Assembly: GCA_030263475.1 (NCBI GenBank)
Contig: SZPC01000012.1
Location: forward strand, 1 to 61,325
DNA: 61,325 nucleotides
Source: OLB4 sp002050165
GTDB taxonomy: Bacteria; Bacteroidota; Ignavibacteria; Tepidaquicellales; Tepidaquicellaceae
Reading direction: 5' to 3'
Of this stretch, positions 25,576-33,456 are shown in pieces (positions within the stretch are counted from its first letter, which is position 1; the number at the start of each line of letters is the position of its first letter). The notes beneath the pieces are model-generated. The model had not been told where the DNA came from. It saw nothing but the letters and a program-made list of their open reading frames with translations, and made no database searches. The position numbers and the translations under genes were made by a program.

Positions 25576-25608
25576 ATAAAAAACCCGCCATTGAACACAA
25601 TAGGCGGG
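25576..25608 (-). terminator. Rho-independent terminator after the polycationic protein gene
   Basis: On the minus strand CCCGCC (25608-25603) and then, past a one-base bulge, ATTG (25601-25598) pair with CAAT-GGCGGG (25593-25584) around the loop TGTT, followed by TTTTTTATT. It ends the 25636-26142 transcript and insulates pheT from it. Confidence 0.85.
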
Positions 25609-25635
25609 CAACAATGACTAAACCCGGTTGAATAT

Positions 25636-26142
25636 TTAATCTCGTTTCGGTTCTTTTTTAATAAAGTTATTTTCTTCTGACCTTTTGTATTGCCGGGTTT
25701 CAGTATTTGAATTATCGTAAACCTTAGGCGGAGTGTAGTTTCCGTTCGTACTTGAATTTCCGTTGTTATTTGTGTTAACGTTGCGTCTCGTTACATTTTT
25801 GTTCCTGACAGTTCGTTTCTTAGTAATCCTTTTGTTTCTGTTTCGATTTTTTCGTGTCAGGCGTTTGGTTTTCTTTTTCGTGTTTGAAGCTACAGTATTT
25901 CTGTTTGTCTTTTTCCTGTTCTTCGTAACATTCCTTTTTCCCGTTCGATTTTTCTTCTTTGAGGTTGTTTTCCTCTTTTTATTCTTCCCTGATTTTGTTT
26001 TTGTCTTTGTAACCTTTTTCCGTCTTTGATTCGTCTGTTCGGAAATTGAATTATCACCTGCTTTTGCGAAAATTAAATCACCGAACACACCACCAATAGA
26101 AAATATTACAGCGATTGTAATGACTTTAAATCTTGTTAGCAT
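25636..26142 (-). CDS. Exported, extremely Lys/Arg/Asn/Thr-rich protein, 168 aa
   Basis: Residues 1-27 form a signal peptide or single anchor (VITIAVIFSIGGVFGDLIFA ending AKAG). From about 38 to 125 the chain is almost entirely K, R, N, T and S, in short variants of KKxxRKTxRN and TKKKTKR, with no acidic residue; a milder NGN/Ser-rich linker and a basic tail follow. No fold or catalytic motif is visible. Such a chain should be disordered and bind anionic polymers such as nucleic acid, lipopolysaccharide or polyphosphate. The opposite strand is correspondingly a long T/C-rich tract. It has its own terminator and long leader. A non-coding origin is unlikely because the frame is intact, with a proper signal peptide. 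Confidence 0.65.
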   Translation of the reverse strand: MLTRFKVITIAVIFSIGGVFGDLIFAKAGDNSISEQTNQRRKKVTKTKTKSGKNKKRKTTSKKKNRTGKRNVTKNRKKTNRNTVASNTKKKTKRLTRKNRNRNKRITKKRTVRNKNVTRRNVNTNNNGNSSTNGNYTPPKVYDNSNTETRQYKRSEENNFIKKEPKRD

Positions 26143-26378
26143 TATAATTTTTTGTTTCGTAAGTATTTTTTATTGAACAACTAATATAATAAATCGGAGT
26201 TAATGAAAGAAGGTTAATTGAAATGCCACTTAAATTATTCAAATTTTAAGAAATCAGATTTCATAGTTAAAATAAGTTAGTGATGGGAGTAAATTATTTT
26301 CAGCTATTTTATGTTTAAAGTTTTGTCATAAAAATTATTTCATTTATATTTAATCATATTTAATATTCATTATCTGTG

Positions 26379-27482
26379 ATGAAACATATCAACAAACAAA
26401 AAACTGTAGTAATGGCAATGAGCGGGGGAGTTGATTCTTCGGTTGCAGCTGCTTTACTTAAAGCTCAGGGTTTCAAAGTAATCGGAATCACTTTAAAAAC
26501 CTGGGGATACAATGAAGTTCCCAAACATGAATCCGGCTGTTGTTCCCTTGAGGCCATATACAGTGCCAGAAATGTATCTGTGCAATTGGATATTCCGCAT
26601 TATACTCTCGATTTCACTGATCGTTTTAATGAAACTGTGATTGAAAACTTTATTTCGGAATACCTTGATGGAAAAACGCCGAACCCATGTGTACTTTGCA
26701 ATAAAACAATAAAATGGGGAGCCATGCTTGAAAAGGCTGAATCGCTTGGCGCTGACTTCATTGCAACCGGACATTACGCACGTGTTAAGTATTCACCTGA
26801 TACCGGCAGATACAATGTAGCTGTTTCCGCAGACCTGAATAAAGATCAATCTTATGCACTCTGGCAAATTACTCAATATGGATTAAGCAAGACGCTATTC
26901 CCGCTGGGTGGGTACACCAAGCCGGAAATCCGAAAAATTGCATCTAAACTGGGATTAAAGTCTGCTGATCTTCCGGATTCGCAGGAGATTTGTTTCGTCC
27001 CTAACGACAACTACCGCGAACTCCTTGAAAGCAGAAAACCGAAATTGCTCAATCAACTTGAAGGAGGACAAATCGTATATAAGGATACGACTATCGGCGA
27101 ACACAAAGGTTATCCTTACTACACAATTGGTCAAAGGCGGGGGCTCGGAGTTTCAATAGGTAAACCGGTCTATGTAAATAAAATTGATCCGGAGAAGAAT
27201 TTAATTTATGTGGATGACGAAAAATCGCTTTATACCAAAAGGTTTAACGTAAAAGACATAAACCTGATGTTGCACGAAAGAATTGAAAATGAAATTGATG
27301 CCGGAGTAAAAATCCGATACAAAGATTTACAAAACCCGGCGAAAATTAAACAAATCTCAGATGATATAATTGAAGTAAGTTTTAAAACTCCACGTAAAGC
27401 GGTAACCCCGGGACAATCTGCCGTTTTCTATGATGGAGATAATGTTATCGGTGGTGGAATTATAAACGAGATTTTAGAATAA
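26379..27482 (+). CDS. mnmA: tRNA-specific 2-thiouridylase MnmA
   Basis: MnmA adds sulfur at position 2 of the wobble uridine in tRNA-Lys, -Glu and -Gln. The PP-loop SGGVDSS is near the N-terminus. Of the two conserved Cys, one is in TPNPCVLCNK and the other in SQEICFVP. These take up the persulfide and form the intermediate. I prefer ATG 26379 over the GTG codon immediately before it. Length is normal. Its stop overlaps the ATG of the downstream phosphotransacetylase (TAATG), so the two are coupled although functionally unrelated. Confidence 0.95.
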   Translation: MKHINKQKTVVMAMSGGVDSSVAAALLKAQGFKVIGITLKTWGYNEVPKHESGCCSLEAIYSARNVSVQLDIPHYTLDFTDRFNETVIENFISEYLDGKTPNPCVLCNKTIKWGAMLEKAESLGADFIATGHYARVKYSPDTGRYNVAVSADLNKDQSYALWQITQYGLSKTLFPLGGYTKPEIRKIASKLGLKSADLPDSQEICFVPNDNYRELLESRKPKLLNQLEGGQIVYKDTTIGEHKGYPYYTIGQRRGLGVSIGKPVYVNKIDPEKNLIYVDDEKSLYTKRFNVKDINLMLHERIENEIDAGVKIRYKDLQNPAKIKQISDDIIEVSFKTPRKAVTPGQSAVFYDGDNVIGGGIINEILE

Positions 27483-28453
27483 TGAAACTGCTCAGGCAAC
27501 TTCACCTCAACGCTAAAAAGAAGCAACGAAATTTTATCTTTCCCGAATCAGGTGATGAGAGGATAATCCGGGCTTCTAAGGAAATTATTAAACGGAAACT
27601 AGGTAAAGTTACCCTTGTTACGCACGCAGCTGATTCAATAGATTTAAAACCCGACAAATCATTGACCATAATTGATACCAGGTTTTCTGAACAGTTCTTA
27701 GAAAAATATTCAACGTTAAGAAGAAAGAAATCGAACGAACTTAACTTAGATGACTTGAAAATCGAGTTATCTGATCCGCTTACATTTGGATGTATGTTGC
27801 TCAAATCAAATTATGCGGACGGTTTGATAGCAGGCGCAGTTTATCCTACCAGTGATGTATTAAGGAATGGGATCAGAATCATCGGTTTATCCAATGGTAA
27901 CAAAACTGCTTCATCTTTTTTTCTATTTAATTTTCCTGCGAAACACAAATGTCACGACAGGATAATCGCTTATGCTGATTGCGGTGTAATTCCATTTCCT
28001 GACTCGAAACAATTATCCGATATTGCAATTAGTACGGCTAAAAATTATTACAGGTTAACGGGTAAAAAACCACGTGTAGCATTTTTATCGTTCTCTACGA
28101 AAGGTAGCGCCTATCACGAGAGACTTGAAACAATATTTGAAGCAATTAAATTAACAAGGCGCCGTGCTAAAAGTTTGGTTGTGGATGGTGAGCTTCAGTT
28201 CGATGCTGCTTTTGTACCTGAAGTTGCAACCAGAAAAAATTCTTCCGGAAAAATTAAAGGTGATGCTAACGTATTTATATTTCCTGATCTCAATTCCGGA
28301 AATATTGCCTATAAAATTACCGAGCGAATTGGCGGAGCAATTGCGACGGGTCCAATAGTGCAAGGGCTGGCAAAGCCGATTATGGACCTCTCACGTGGAT
28401 GCAGTTCTGATGATATAGTTAATATGTTTATAATTGCCTCAAATCTTAGTTGA
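27482..28453 (+). CDS. pta: Phosphate acetyltransferase (short, EutD/Pta type)
   Basis: The enzyme interconverts acetyl-CoA and acetyl phosphate. The 323 residues are the catalytic PTA/PTB domain alone: PESGDERIIRASKEI at the start, AGAVYPTSDVLRNGIRIIGL in the middle, and the FIFPDLNSGNIAYKITERIGGA...GPIVQGLAKPIMDLSRG stretch at the end. The N-terminal DRTGG regulatory domain of long Pta proteins is absent. Acetate kinase, the usual partner, is not nearby. A phosphate butyryltransferase specificity cannot be excluded. The 3' end overlaps the convergent ABC ATPase gene by eight bases. Confidence 0.88.
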   Translation: MKLLRQLHLNAKKKQRNFIFPESGDERIIRASKEIIKRKLGKVTLVTHAADSIDLKPDKSLTIIDTRFSEQFLEKYSTLRRKKSNELNLDDLKIELSDPLTFGCMLLKSNYADGLIAGAVYPTSDVLRNGIRIIGLSNGNKTASSFFLFNFPAKHKCHDRIIAYADCGVIPFPDSKQLSDIAISTAKNYYRLTGKKPRVAFLSFSTKGSAYHERLETIFEAIKLTRRRAKSLVVDGELQFDAAFVPEVATRKNSSGKIKGDANVFIFPDLNSGNIAYKITERIGGAIATGPIVQGLAKPIMDLSRGCSSDDIVNMFIIASNLS

Positions 28454-29189
28454 AGTCATTCTCTTTCCTGGTTCGGTTCAAAAAGCCTACAATTAATTCG
28501 TCATTTGACTCAACCAAATCTTTTGGAGAACCGTCAAAGTAAATCTTCCCTTCGTGCATCATTGCAACTCTTTGCGCAACGTCATACACACTGAAAATGT
28601 CGTGCGTAACTACAACTGAAGTTACTTTTAGTTTTTCGGCGAGTTCTTTTATCAAATCATCAATCTGATCGCTCATAACAGGGTCAAGTCCGGTTGTCGG
28701 TTCATCATACAAAATATAACTTGGATTAGTTGAGAGCGACCTTGCAAGTGAGACTCTTTTTTTCATTCCACCTGAGAGATCAGCGGGATTCATTTCCTCA
28801 ATTCCGGGAAGCCCGACAATCTCAAGTTTTTCTGCAACGATATTTTTTATATCTGCTTTTGACATATTAGTATTTTCAGTTAATGCAAGTCCCACATTTT
28901 CCCCAACGGTCATAGAATCAAAGAGAGCTGCCCCCTGAAACAAAAACCCGAATTTTTTTCTAACCTCATAAAGTTCACGTTTACTCAAAAGGTTAATGAT
29001 TTTCCCTTCGACTATAATCTCCCCTGCATCCGGTTCTAGCAATCCAATTATAGTTTTTAACATAACAGATTTCCCGCACCCGCTACGGCCAATGATTACT
29101 AGCGTTTCCCCGTCATTTATCTCAAGGTTTACCCCTCTGAGAACCTTGTTATTACCGAAACTTTTTTCTACGTCTATTAATTTTATCAT
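28446..29189 (-). CDS. ABC transporter ATPase, MlaF-like
   Basis: A 247-aa ATPase with Walker A GRSGCGKS (34-41), Q-loop in FLFQGAALFDSMTVGENV, signature LSGGM and Walker B ILYDEPTTGLDP. The LSGGMKKRVSLARSL and FQGAALFDS features are those of MlaF/Ttg2A ATPases, which power phospholipid or sterol-like lipid transport between the membranes with MlaE and MlaD. No MlaE or MlaD gene is adjacent: the upstream neighbour is a divergent Crp/Fnr gene, the downstream one is convergent pta. It is therefore an orphan subunit whose permease lies elsewhere. Confidence 0.85.
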   Translation of the reverse strand: MIKLIDVEKSFGNNKVLRGVNLEINDGETLVIIGRSGCGKSVMLKTIIGLLEPDAGEIIVEGKIINLLSKRELYEVRKKFGFLFQGAALFDSMTVGENVGLALTENTNMSKADIKNIVAEKLEIVGLPGIEEMNPADLSGGMKKRVSLARSLSTNPSYILYDEPTTGLDPVMSDQIDDLIKELAEKLKVTSVVVTHDIFSVYDVAQRVAMMHEGKIYFDGSPKDLVESNDELIVGFLNRTRKENDFN

Positions 29190-29314
29190 CTTTAAAATAT
29201 TTTGGATAAACTATCTTTTATCTTTTGTTAAAGAAACTCACAAAAAGTTGTCATAATTAATTGTATATCCGGAAAGCATGAATACATTGAATATACATTA
29301 GCAAACCAATATTT

Positions 29315-30031
29315 TTGTGCGTGAGACAAAACTTCGTTCAACCAAATTGTAATACCTGTTCAACCCGTGGCTTTTCTTTGTTTTGCGATTTACTTGATAA
29401 AGAAATAGAGCAGATAAATGTAAATAAATTCTGCAACAGGTACAAGAAAGGTCAGATTATATTTTCCGAAGGCAATCATCCGAACGGATTATATTGCATT
29501 AATTACGGCAAAATAAAACTGTATAAAATCGGATTCGACGGTAAGGAGCAAATCGTACGATTGGCGAAAGACGGGGATCTCGTTGGCTATAGAGCGCTCA
29601 TCAGCGGGGAGAGATACACAGCAACCGCATCAGCTCTTGATGATTCTGTACTTTGTTCAATTCCACGGGATACCTTTTTTCAATTACTTAATGGTAACCA
29701 CAGCTTTTCCGCAAAAATGATTAAACTGCTCACCGTTGACCTCCGGTCAGCTGAAGATAAAATGGTGAGCATGGCAAATAAACCAGTAAAAGAACGACTT
29801 GCTGAGGGAATTCTTTTATTGAAAGAATATTTCGGTACTGATAAAGACGGTGCAACTATCAAAAGCATTTTAACCCGGGAAGAAATTGCTAACCTCGTAG
29901 GAACTGCCACAGAGACAGCAATCAGGTTGCTCTCCGAACTAAAACAGGAAAAAATTATCGAGCTTAACGGTAAAAGCATTAAGATCCTGAACCTCAAAAA
30001 CCTCATTCACACTGCAAATTTAATTGATTAA
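29315..30031 (+). CDS. Crp/Fnr-family regulator with N-terminal Cys cluster
   Basis: The protein has an effector-binding cNMP-type beta-roll (about 38-155) and a C-terminal winged helix (about 165-225, LTREEIANLVGTATETAIRL), the DNA-reading helix of the family. Before the beta-roll it carries CNTC at residues 12-15 and C24, with C40 and a Cys in GLYCINYG further on. This resembles an Fnr-type Fe-S cluster arrangement, but the spacing differs from classical FNR (C-x2-C-x5-C); redox sensing is therefore inference. The frame begins at TTG 29315; GTG 29321 would also keep the Cys. It precedes a second Crp/Fnr gene. Confidence 0.85.
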   Translation: MCVRQNFVQPNCNTCSTRGFSLFCDLLDKEIEQINVNKFCNRYKKGQIIFSEGNHPNGLYCINYGKIKLYKIGFDGKEQIVRLAKDGDLVGYRALISGERYTATASALDDSVLCSIPRDTFFQLLNGNHSFSAKMIKLLTVDLRSAEDKMVSMANKPVKERLAEGILLLKEYFGTDKDGATIKSILTREEIANLVGTATETAIRLLSELKQEKIIELNGKSIKILNLKNLIHTANLID

Positions 30032-30055
30032 CCTAATCGTTCGTCATAACTTTTT

Positions 30056-30069
30056 ATGATATGAATCAT
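30056..30069. promoter_or_regulatory. FNR-like palindrome upstream of the second Crp/Fnr gene
   Basis: ATGAT-ATGA-ATCAT is a perfect 5-bp inverted repeat with a 4-base spacer. It matches eight of the ten defined positions in the FNR site TTGAT-N4-ATCAA, with the TGAT...ATCA core intact. It ends 43 bases before ATG 30113, where an operator for the regulator / stress protein / methylmalonyl-CoA mutase operon would be expected. The first Crp/Fnr protein, encoded just upstream, is the likely reader. Confidence 0.45.
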
Positions 30070-30112
30070 TGAAGTAGGGATGAGTTGATTTTATTTTACC
30101 AGTGAATTTTAA

Positions 30113-30754
30113 ATGGAAAATAGAATCAAACTAAATAGTCTTTATTCCCCTACTAATTCGTTGATTAAAGTTAAACGCGGGGTGAGTATTATTCTTAAAG
30201 GTCAGAAACCTGATGGAATTTATATTATCAAAAAAGGTCTAGTAAAAATTGAACGGGAAGTTTTCAGTGAAGGGAATTTTACTACTGAGGTATGTGGCAG
30301 TGAAGATATACTCGGCTTATCCGAAATTATGAATAATGAAGATTACAACTTTACAGCCACATGCCTGACGAGCTGCGAACTTTACTTTGTATCCAGAAAA
30401 GATTTTTACGAATCCATTTCAATTTCTCCGGAGATATACATTGATCTGATGAGATACCTTTGTAACCGGATTGAAAATCTTGAAAATGAAATTCTGGTTC
30501 AATCCGGGTACAATCTTCACGATAAAATCAATCGGCTTATGCTTATATTGGCGAGGAAATATTCAAAAAGTGATAAAAGGTCTGCCGGGCTTATGATAAC
30601 AAAATCCGATATTGCAGAATTACTGAAAATCCCTGAACGGAATCTGGATAAAGGAATTTCCCAACTCATTTCGGATAATATTATAAATTATTCCGATAAA
30701 GGTATTTCAATTAAAAATTTAAAACGACTGAAAGCCGTATGCAATGAATTTTAA
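30113..30754 (+). CDS. Second Crp/Fnr-type regulator, divergent
   Basis: A 213-aa protein with a cNMP-type domain (VKRGVSIILKGQKPDGIYIIKKGLVKIE, about 20-50) and a C-terminal winged helix (about 155-205, ITKSDIAELLKIPERNLDKGISQL). It lacks the N-terminal Cys cluster of its neighbour, and the conserved nucleotide-binding residues of true Crp are not evident, so the signal is unknown. It is the first gene of a tight operon with the universal stress protein and methylmalonyl-CoA mutase. A tandem pair of Crp/Fnr genes suggests a relay, with the upstream one sensing redox. Confidence 0.8.
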   Translation: MENRIKLNSLYSPTNSLIKVKRGVSIILKGQKPDGIYIIKKGLVKIEREVFSEGNFTTEVCGSEDILGLSEIMNNEDYNFTATCLTSCELYFVSRKDFYESISISPEIYIDLMRYLCNRIENLENEILVQSGYNLHDKINRLMLILARKYSKSDKRSAGLMITKSDIAELLKIPERNLDKGISQLISDNIINYSDKGISIKNLKRLKAVCNEF

Positions 30755-30790
30755 ATCTGATTTTTTATTGCCAATTTTGTAAAAAGTCAG

Positions 30791-31621
30791 ATGAAACTTC
30801 TTTCAGCTACCGATCACTCTCAACATTCCAAAGCTGCCCTTGAGTTTTCCTTTTATCTCGCAAAAGAGCTCAGGTGCAGCCTTGTAATCCTTAACGTTTT
30901 CGATGTTCCCCCGATTAGCCCTGCTTTCTATAAAAAGTATTTTAAAGTTGCAGAAAAAAAAGAACGGGAAAATTCAATAGTCAAAACTGAAAAATTTATT
31001 GATGAACTTGAACTTGATTTTGACAAGAGTACGGTTGATTATTATATAAAGGCTTCATTTGGTGATCCGAAAGAAGTTATTGTAAGCGTTGCGAAAAAGG
31101 AAAAAGCTGACTTGATTATTGCGGGTTCAAAAGGTAAATCTGCACTTGAAAAATTAATTTTCGGCAGCACTACCGTAAAGATGTTTGCAGCCTCAGAGAT
31201 TCCCGTGCTTGCAATCCCGGAAAGCAGAAGATATACTGATATAAGAAAAATTGTGTTTTATTCGGATTATTCCGACAATGAACTAAATGATCTCGCGAAG
31301 CTTTCCGCAATATTCGTCAAGTTTCAGCCGAAGATCGTTTGTGTGATTTTTAAAGAAACTCGTCAGGAATTAGAATCCGAAACAATCTACAATATCGAGA
31401 ATCAAATAAGACGTGCAAATGATGATTGTGAATTTGAGATTAAAAAAATTGTAACAGACGATGAGATTGAATCCCTGAATACAATTGCCCAGTATGATTC
31501 GGCAGACATCATTGCGATAACAACTCATCAACGGAATTTAATTGATACTTTTTTTAACCCGAGCAAAGCAAAACAACTAAGCTTCAATTCATTTATACCA
31601 TTGCTCGCAATGAGTAAGTAA
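30791..31621 (+). CDS. Tandem-domain universal stress protein
   Basis: Two UspA-like domains in one chain (about 1-145 and 150-276). The first keeps the ATP-binding G-x2-G-x9-G-S motif, here from G112 to S126 (AGSKGKSALEKLIFGSTT). The second is degenerate and ends NSFIPLLAM, so it probably serves dimer-like packing only. USP proteins of this type often rise under anaerobic or energy stress and are typical Fnr-regulated targets; the neighbourhood fits that. It is 36 bases after the second Crp/Fnr gene and five bases before mutA. Confidence 0.88.
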   Translation: MKLLSATDHSQHSKAALEFSFYLAKELRCSLVILNVFDVPPISPAFYKKYFKVAEKKERENSIVKTEKFIDELELDFDKSTVDYYIKASFGDPKEVIVSVAKKEKADLIIAGSKGKSALEKLIFGSTTVKMFAASEIPVLAIPESRRYTDIRKIVFYSDYSDNELNDLAKLSAIFVKFQPKIVCVIFKETRQELESETIYNIENQIRRANDDCEFEIKKIVTDDEIESLNTIAQYDSADIIAITTHQRNLIDTFFNPSKAKQLSFNSFIPLLAMSK

Positions 31622-31626
31622 ATTTT

Positions 31627-33456
31627 ATGAACAAGTTTTCTGAAATAAATCTGCAAAATACATTTCTTCATCAGGGTATAGAGGACTGGGAAAAGTCTGT
31701 AATGAAAGATCTCAACGGGAAAAGCCCGCACGAACTAATCAGAAAAAACTATGACGGATTTTTGATTAAACCGATTTATTCCGTTTCTGATCTCGACGAT
31801 AATCCGCTTGTTATCTCAGAATATCCCGGCTTTTTCAATTACCTGAGAGGTTTCAATCCGGATGGGAATGTAAATACACCATGGCTTTCAGCACAATACT
31901 TCCGCTCCGATAACCTAAATGAACTACGTACGAAAATATCGGATAATATCCGGAATGGACTCAATTCCGTCTTAATTAAAATTAAAAAAAATAATAGTTC
32001 GTTTCAGATGAATGGATGTCGGGGTTTAGCAATGGATGATGTTTCTTCATTTTTAAATTCTTTTTATGGTGTTACAATAGTTTTGTATTGTGAATCAAAT
32101 CCGGAGGATATTTCTCAAATTCTGACTGGTCTCAATCAAAAATTAAATGTCATTGTGGAAGCTGATATTTTTGCCGGGTTGTTTACTGCAGGTGTTTTCG
32201 AAGAAACATTGTTTAATAATTTGGAAAAGCTTTCAAGAAATATCATTGCAGAAAATCTTGTTGCGCTTAACGGGACTCCGGTGATAAATGCCGGCGGAAA
32301 TTCGGTGCAGGAATTGGCTGTAATTCTTTCAATGGCAGCAGAAGTTTTTAACCGTACAGAAATTGATGAAAACCGTTTTACAGCAATTATAGCAATGGAT
32401 TCTGACTTTTTCACCAATATCGCAAAGGTTCGAGCGCTCAGAGTGCTTTGGGCGAATTTATTGAGCGATGCCGGAATGGATTCATCTGCGAAATTAATAA
32501 TTCATGCGCATAACACGACGTTCAATAAGTCAATCCTCGATGAACACAATAATATCCTGCGCGCAGCAACCGAAACTTTCAGCGCTGCTCTCTCAGATTG
32601 CGATATTATTACGACGATGCAATTTGACTTGTTGAATATAAAATCGACCGAGCTGGCGGACCGGATTGCAAAGAATACACAGTTTGTTATCTCACTTGAA
32701 TCTCATACCGGCAGGGTAATTGATCCACTCGGTGGTTCTTATTATACAGAAAGCCTTACGAATGAATTAGTTGAAAGTGCATGGTCAATGTTTATTGATA
32801 TTGAAAATATTGGTGGTCTGATTTCAGCATGTAAATCCGGATTTTTAAACAACCGAATTCATGAGGTTGCTAAAAAGAAATTTGATGATTTTAACCGAGC
32901 GGAGTTAAAAATTACCGGTGTAAACTTTAGTCCTGACGCAAATGATAAATTTGAAGGATTAACCGTGAACTCTGATATTTCTGAAAATAGAAATGAAAAA
33001 ATTTGCGAACCATTAACATTTAAAAGGTTGAGTGAAGATTTCGAATATTTAAGGTACAAGTTATCAAAGACAACTCATAAATCAGTTTTTATTTTTTCTG
33101 TCGGTGAACTGAAGGAGTATAAGCAGCGAACCGAATTCATTTCAAAATTTCTTGTGAGCGGGGGGTTCATACCAATTATAAATTCTAACACCAACGATTT
33201 TCACAATTCGATTTCTGAACTTAAAAGCTCCGGTTGTAATACTGTGATATTCTCATCAAGCAACGATCGTTATGAATCGGATATCCCAGGAATTATTGCG
33301 GACATAGGCGATAATTATAATTTTGTACTTTGCGGAAAACCGGAACAAATTCAGGCTAAGGAAATCAGAAAATATATAATGGATTTCCTGTACCCGGGTT
33401 GCAACCTCATTGAAAAATTAACTCGATTAGGTGAAATTACAGGAGCATTGAGTTGA
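31627..33456 (+). CDS. mutA: Methylmalonyl-CoA mutase small subunit (MutA)
   Basis: The non-catalytic partner of the mutase heterodimer. The N-terminal TIM-barrel domain (about 40-460) is recognisable (KDLNGKSPHELI, YLRGFNPDG, TGRVIDPLGGSYY), and a C-terminal Rossmann-like domain (about 480-609) corresponds to the B12-binding fold but lacks the DxHxxG cobalamin motif, as in known small subunits. The length (609 aa) fits. It overlaps mutB (TTGA) and is five bases after the stress-protein gene. The enzyme interconverts methylmalonyl-CoA and succinyl-CoA, running either propionate production or propionyl-CoA use. Confidence 0.92.
   Translation: MNKFSEINLQNTFLHQGIEDWEKSVMKDLNGKSPHELIRKNYDGFLIKPIYSVSDLDDNPLVISEYPGFFNYLRGFNPDGNVNTPWLSAQYFRSDNLNELRTKISDNIRNGLNSVLIKIKKNNSSFQMNGCRGLAMDDVSSFLNSFYGVTIVLYCESNPEDISQILTGLNQKLNVIVEADIFAGLFTAGVFEETLFNNLEKLSRNIIAENLVALNGTPVINAGGNSVQELAVILSMAAEVFNRTEIDENRFTAIIAMDSDFFTNIAKVRALRVLWANLLSDAGMDSSAKLIIHAHNTTFNKSILDEHNNILRAATETFSAALSDCDIITTMQFDLLNIKSTELADRIAKNTQFVISLESHTGRVIDPLGGSYYTESLTNELVESAWSMFIDIENIGGLISACKSGFLNNRIHEVAKKKFDDFNRAELKITGVNFSPDANDKFEGLTVNSDISENRNEKICEPLTFKRLSEDFEYLRYKLSKTTHKSVFIFSVGELKEYKQRTEFISKFLVSGGFIPIINSNTNDFHNSISELKSSGCNTVIFSSSNDRYESDIPGIIADIGDNYNFVLCGKPEQIQAKEIRKYIMDFLYPGCNLIEKLTRLGEITGALS

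Noticed and set aside
25763..26029. 88-aa Phe/Leu/Val-rich open frame opposite the polycationic gene
   Set aside because: Complement of Lys/Arg codons yields Phe/Leu codons; it is a by-product of the A/G-rich sense strand, not a membrane peptide.
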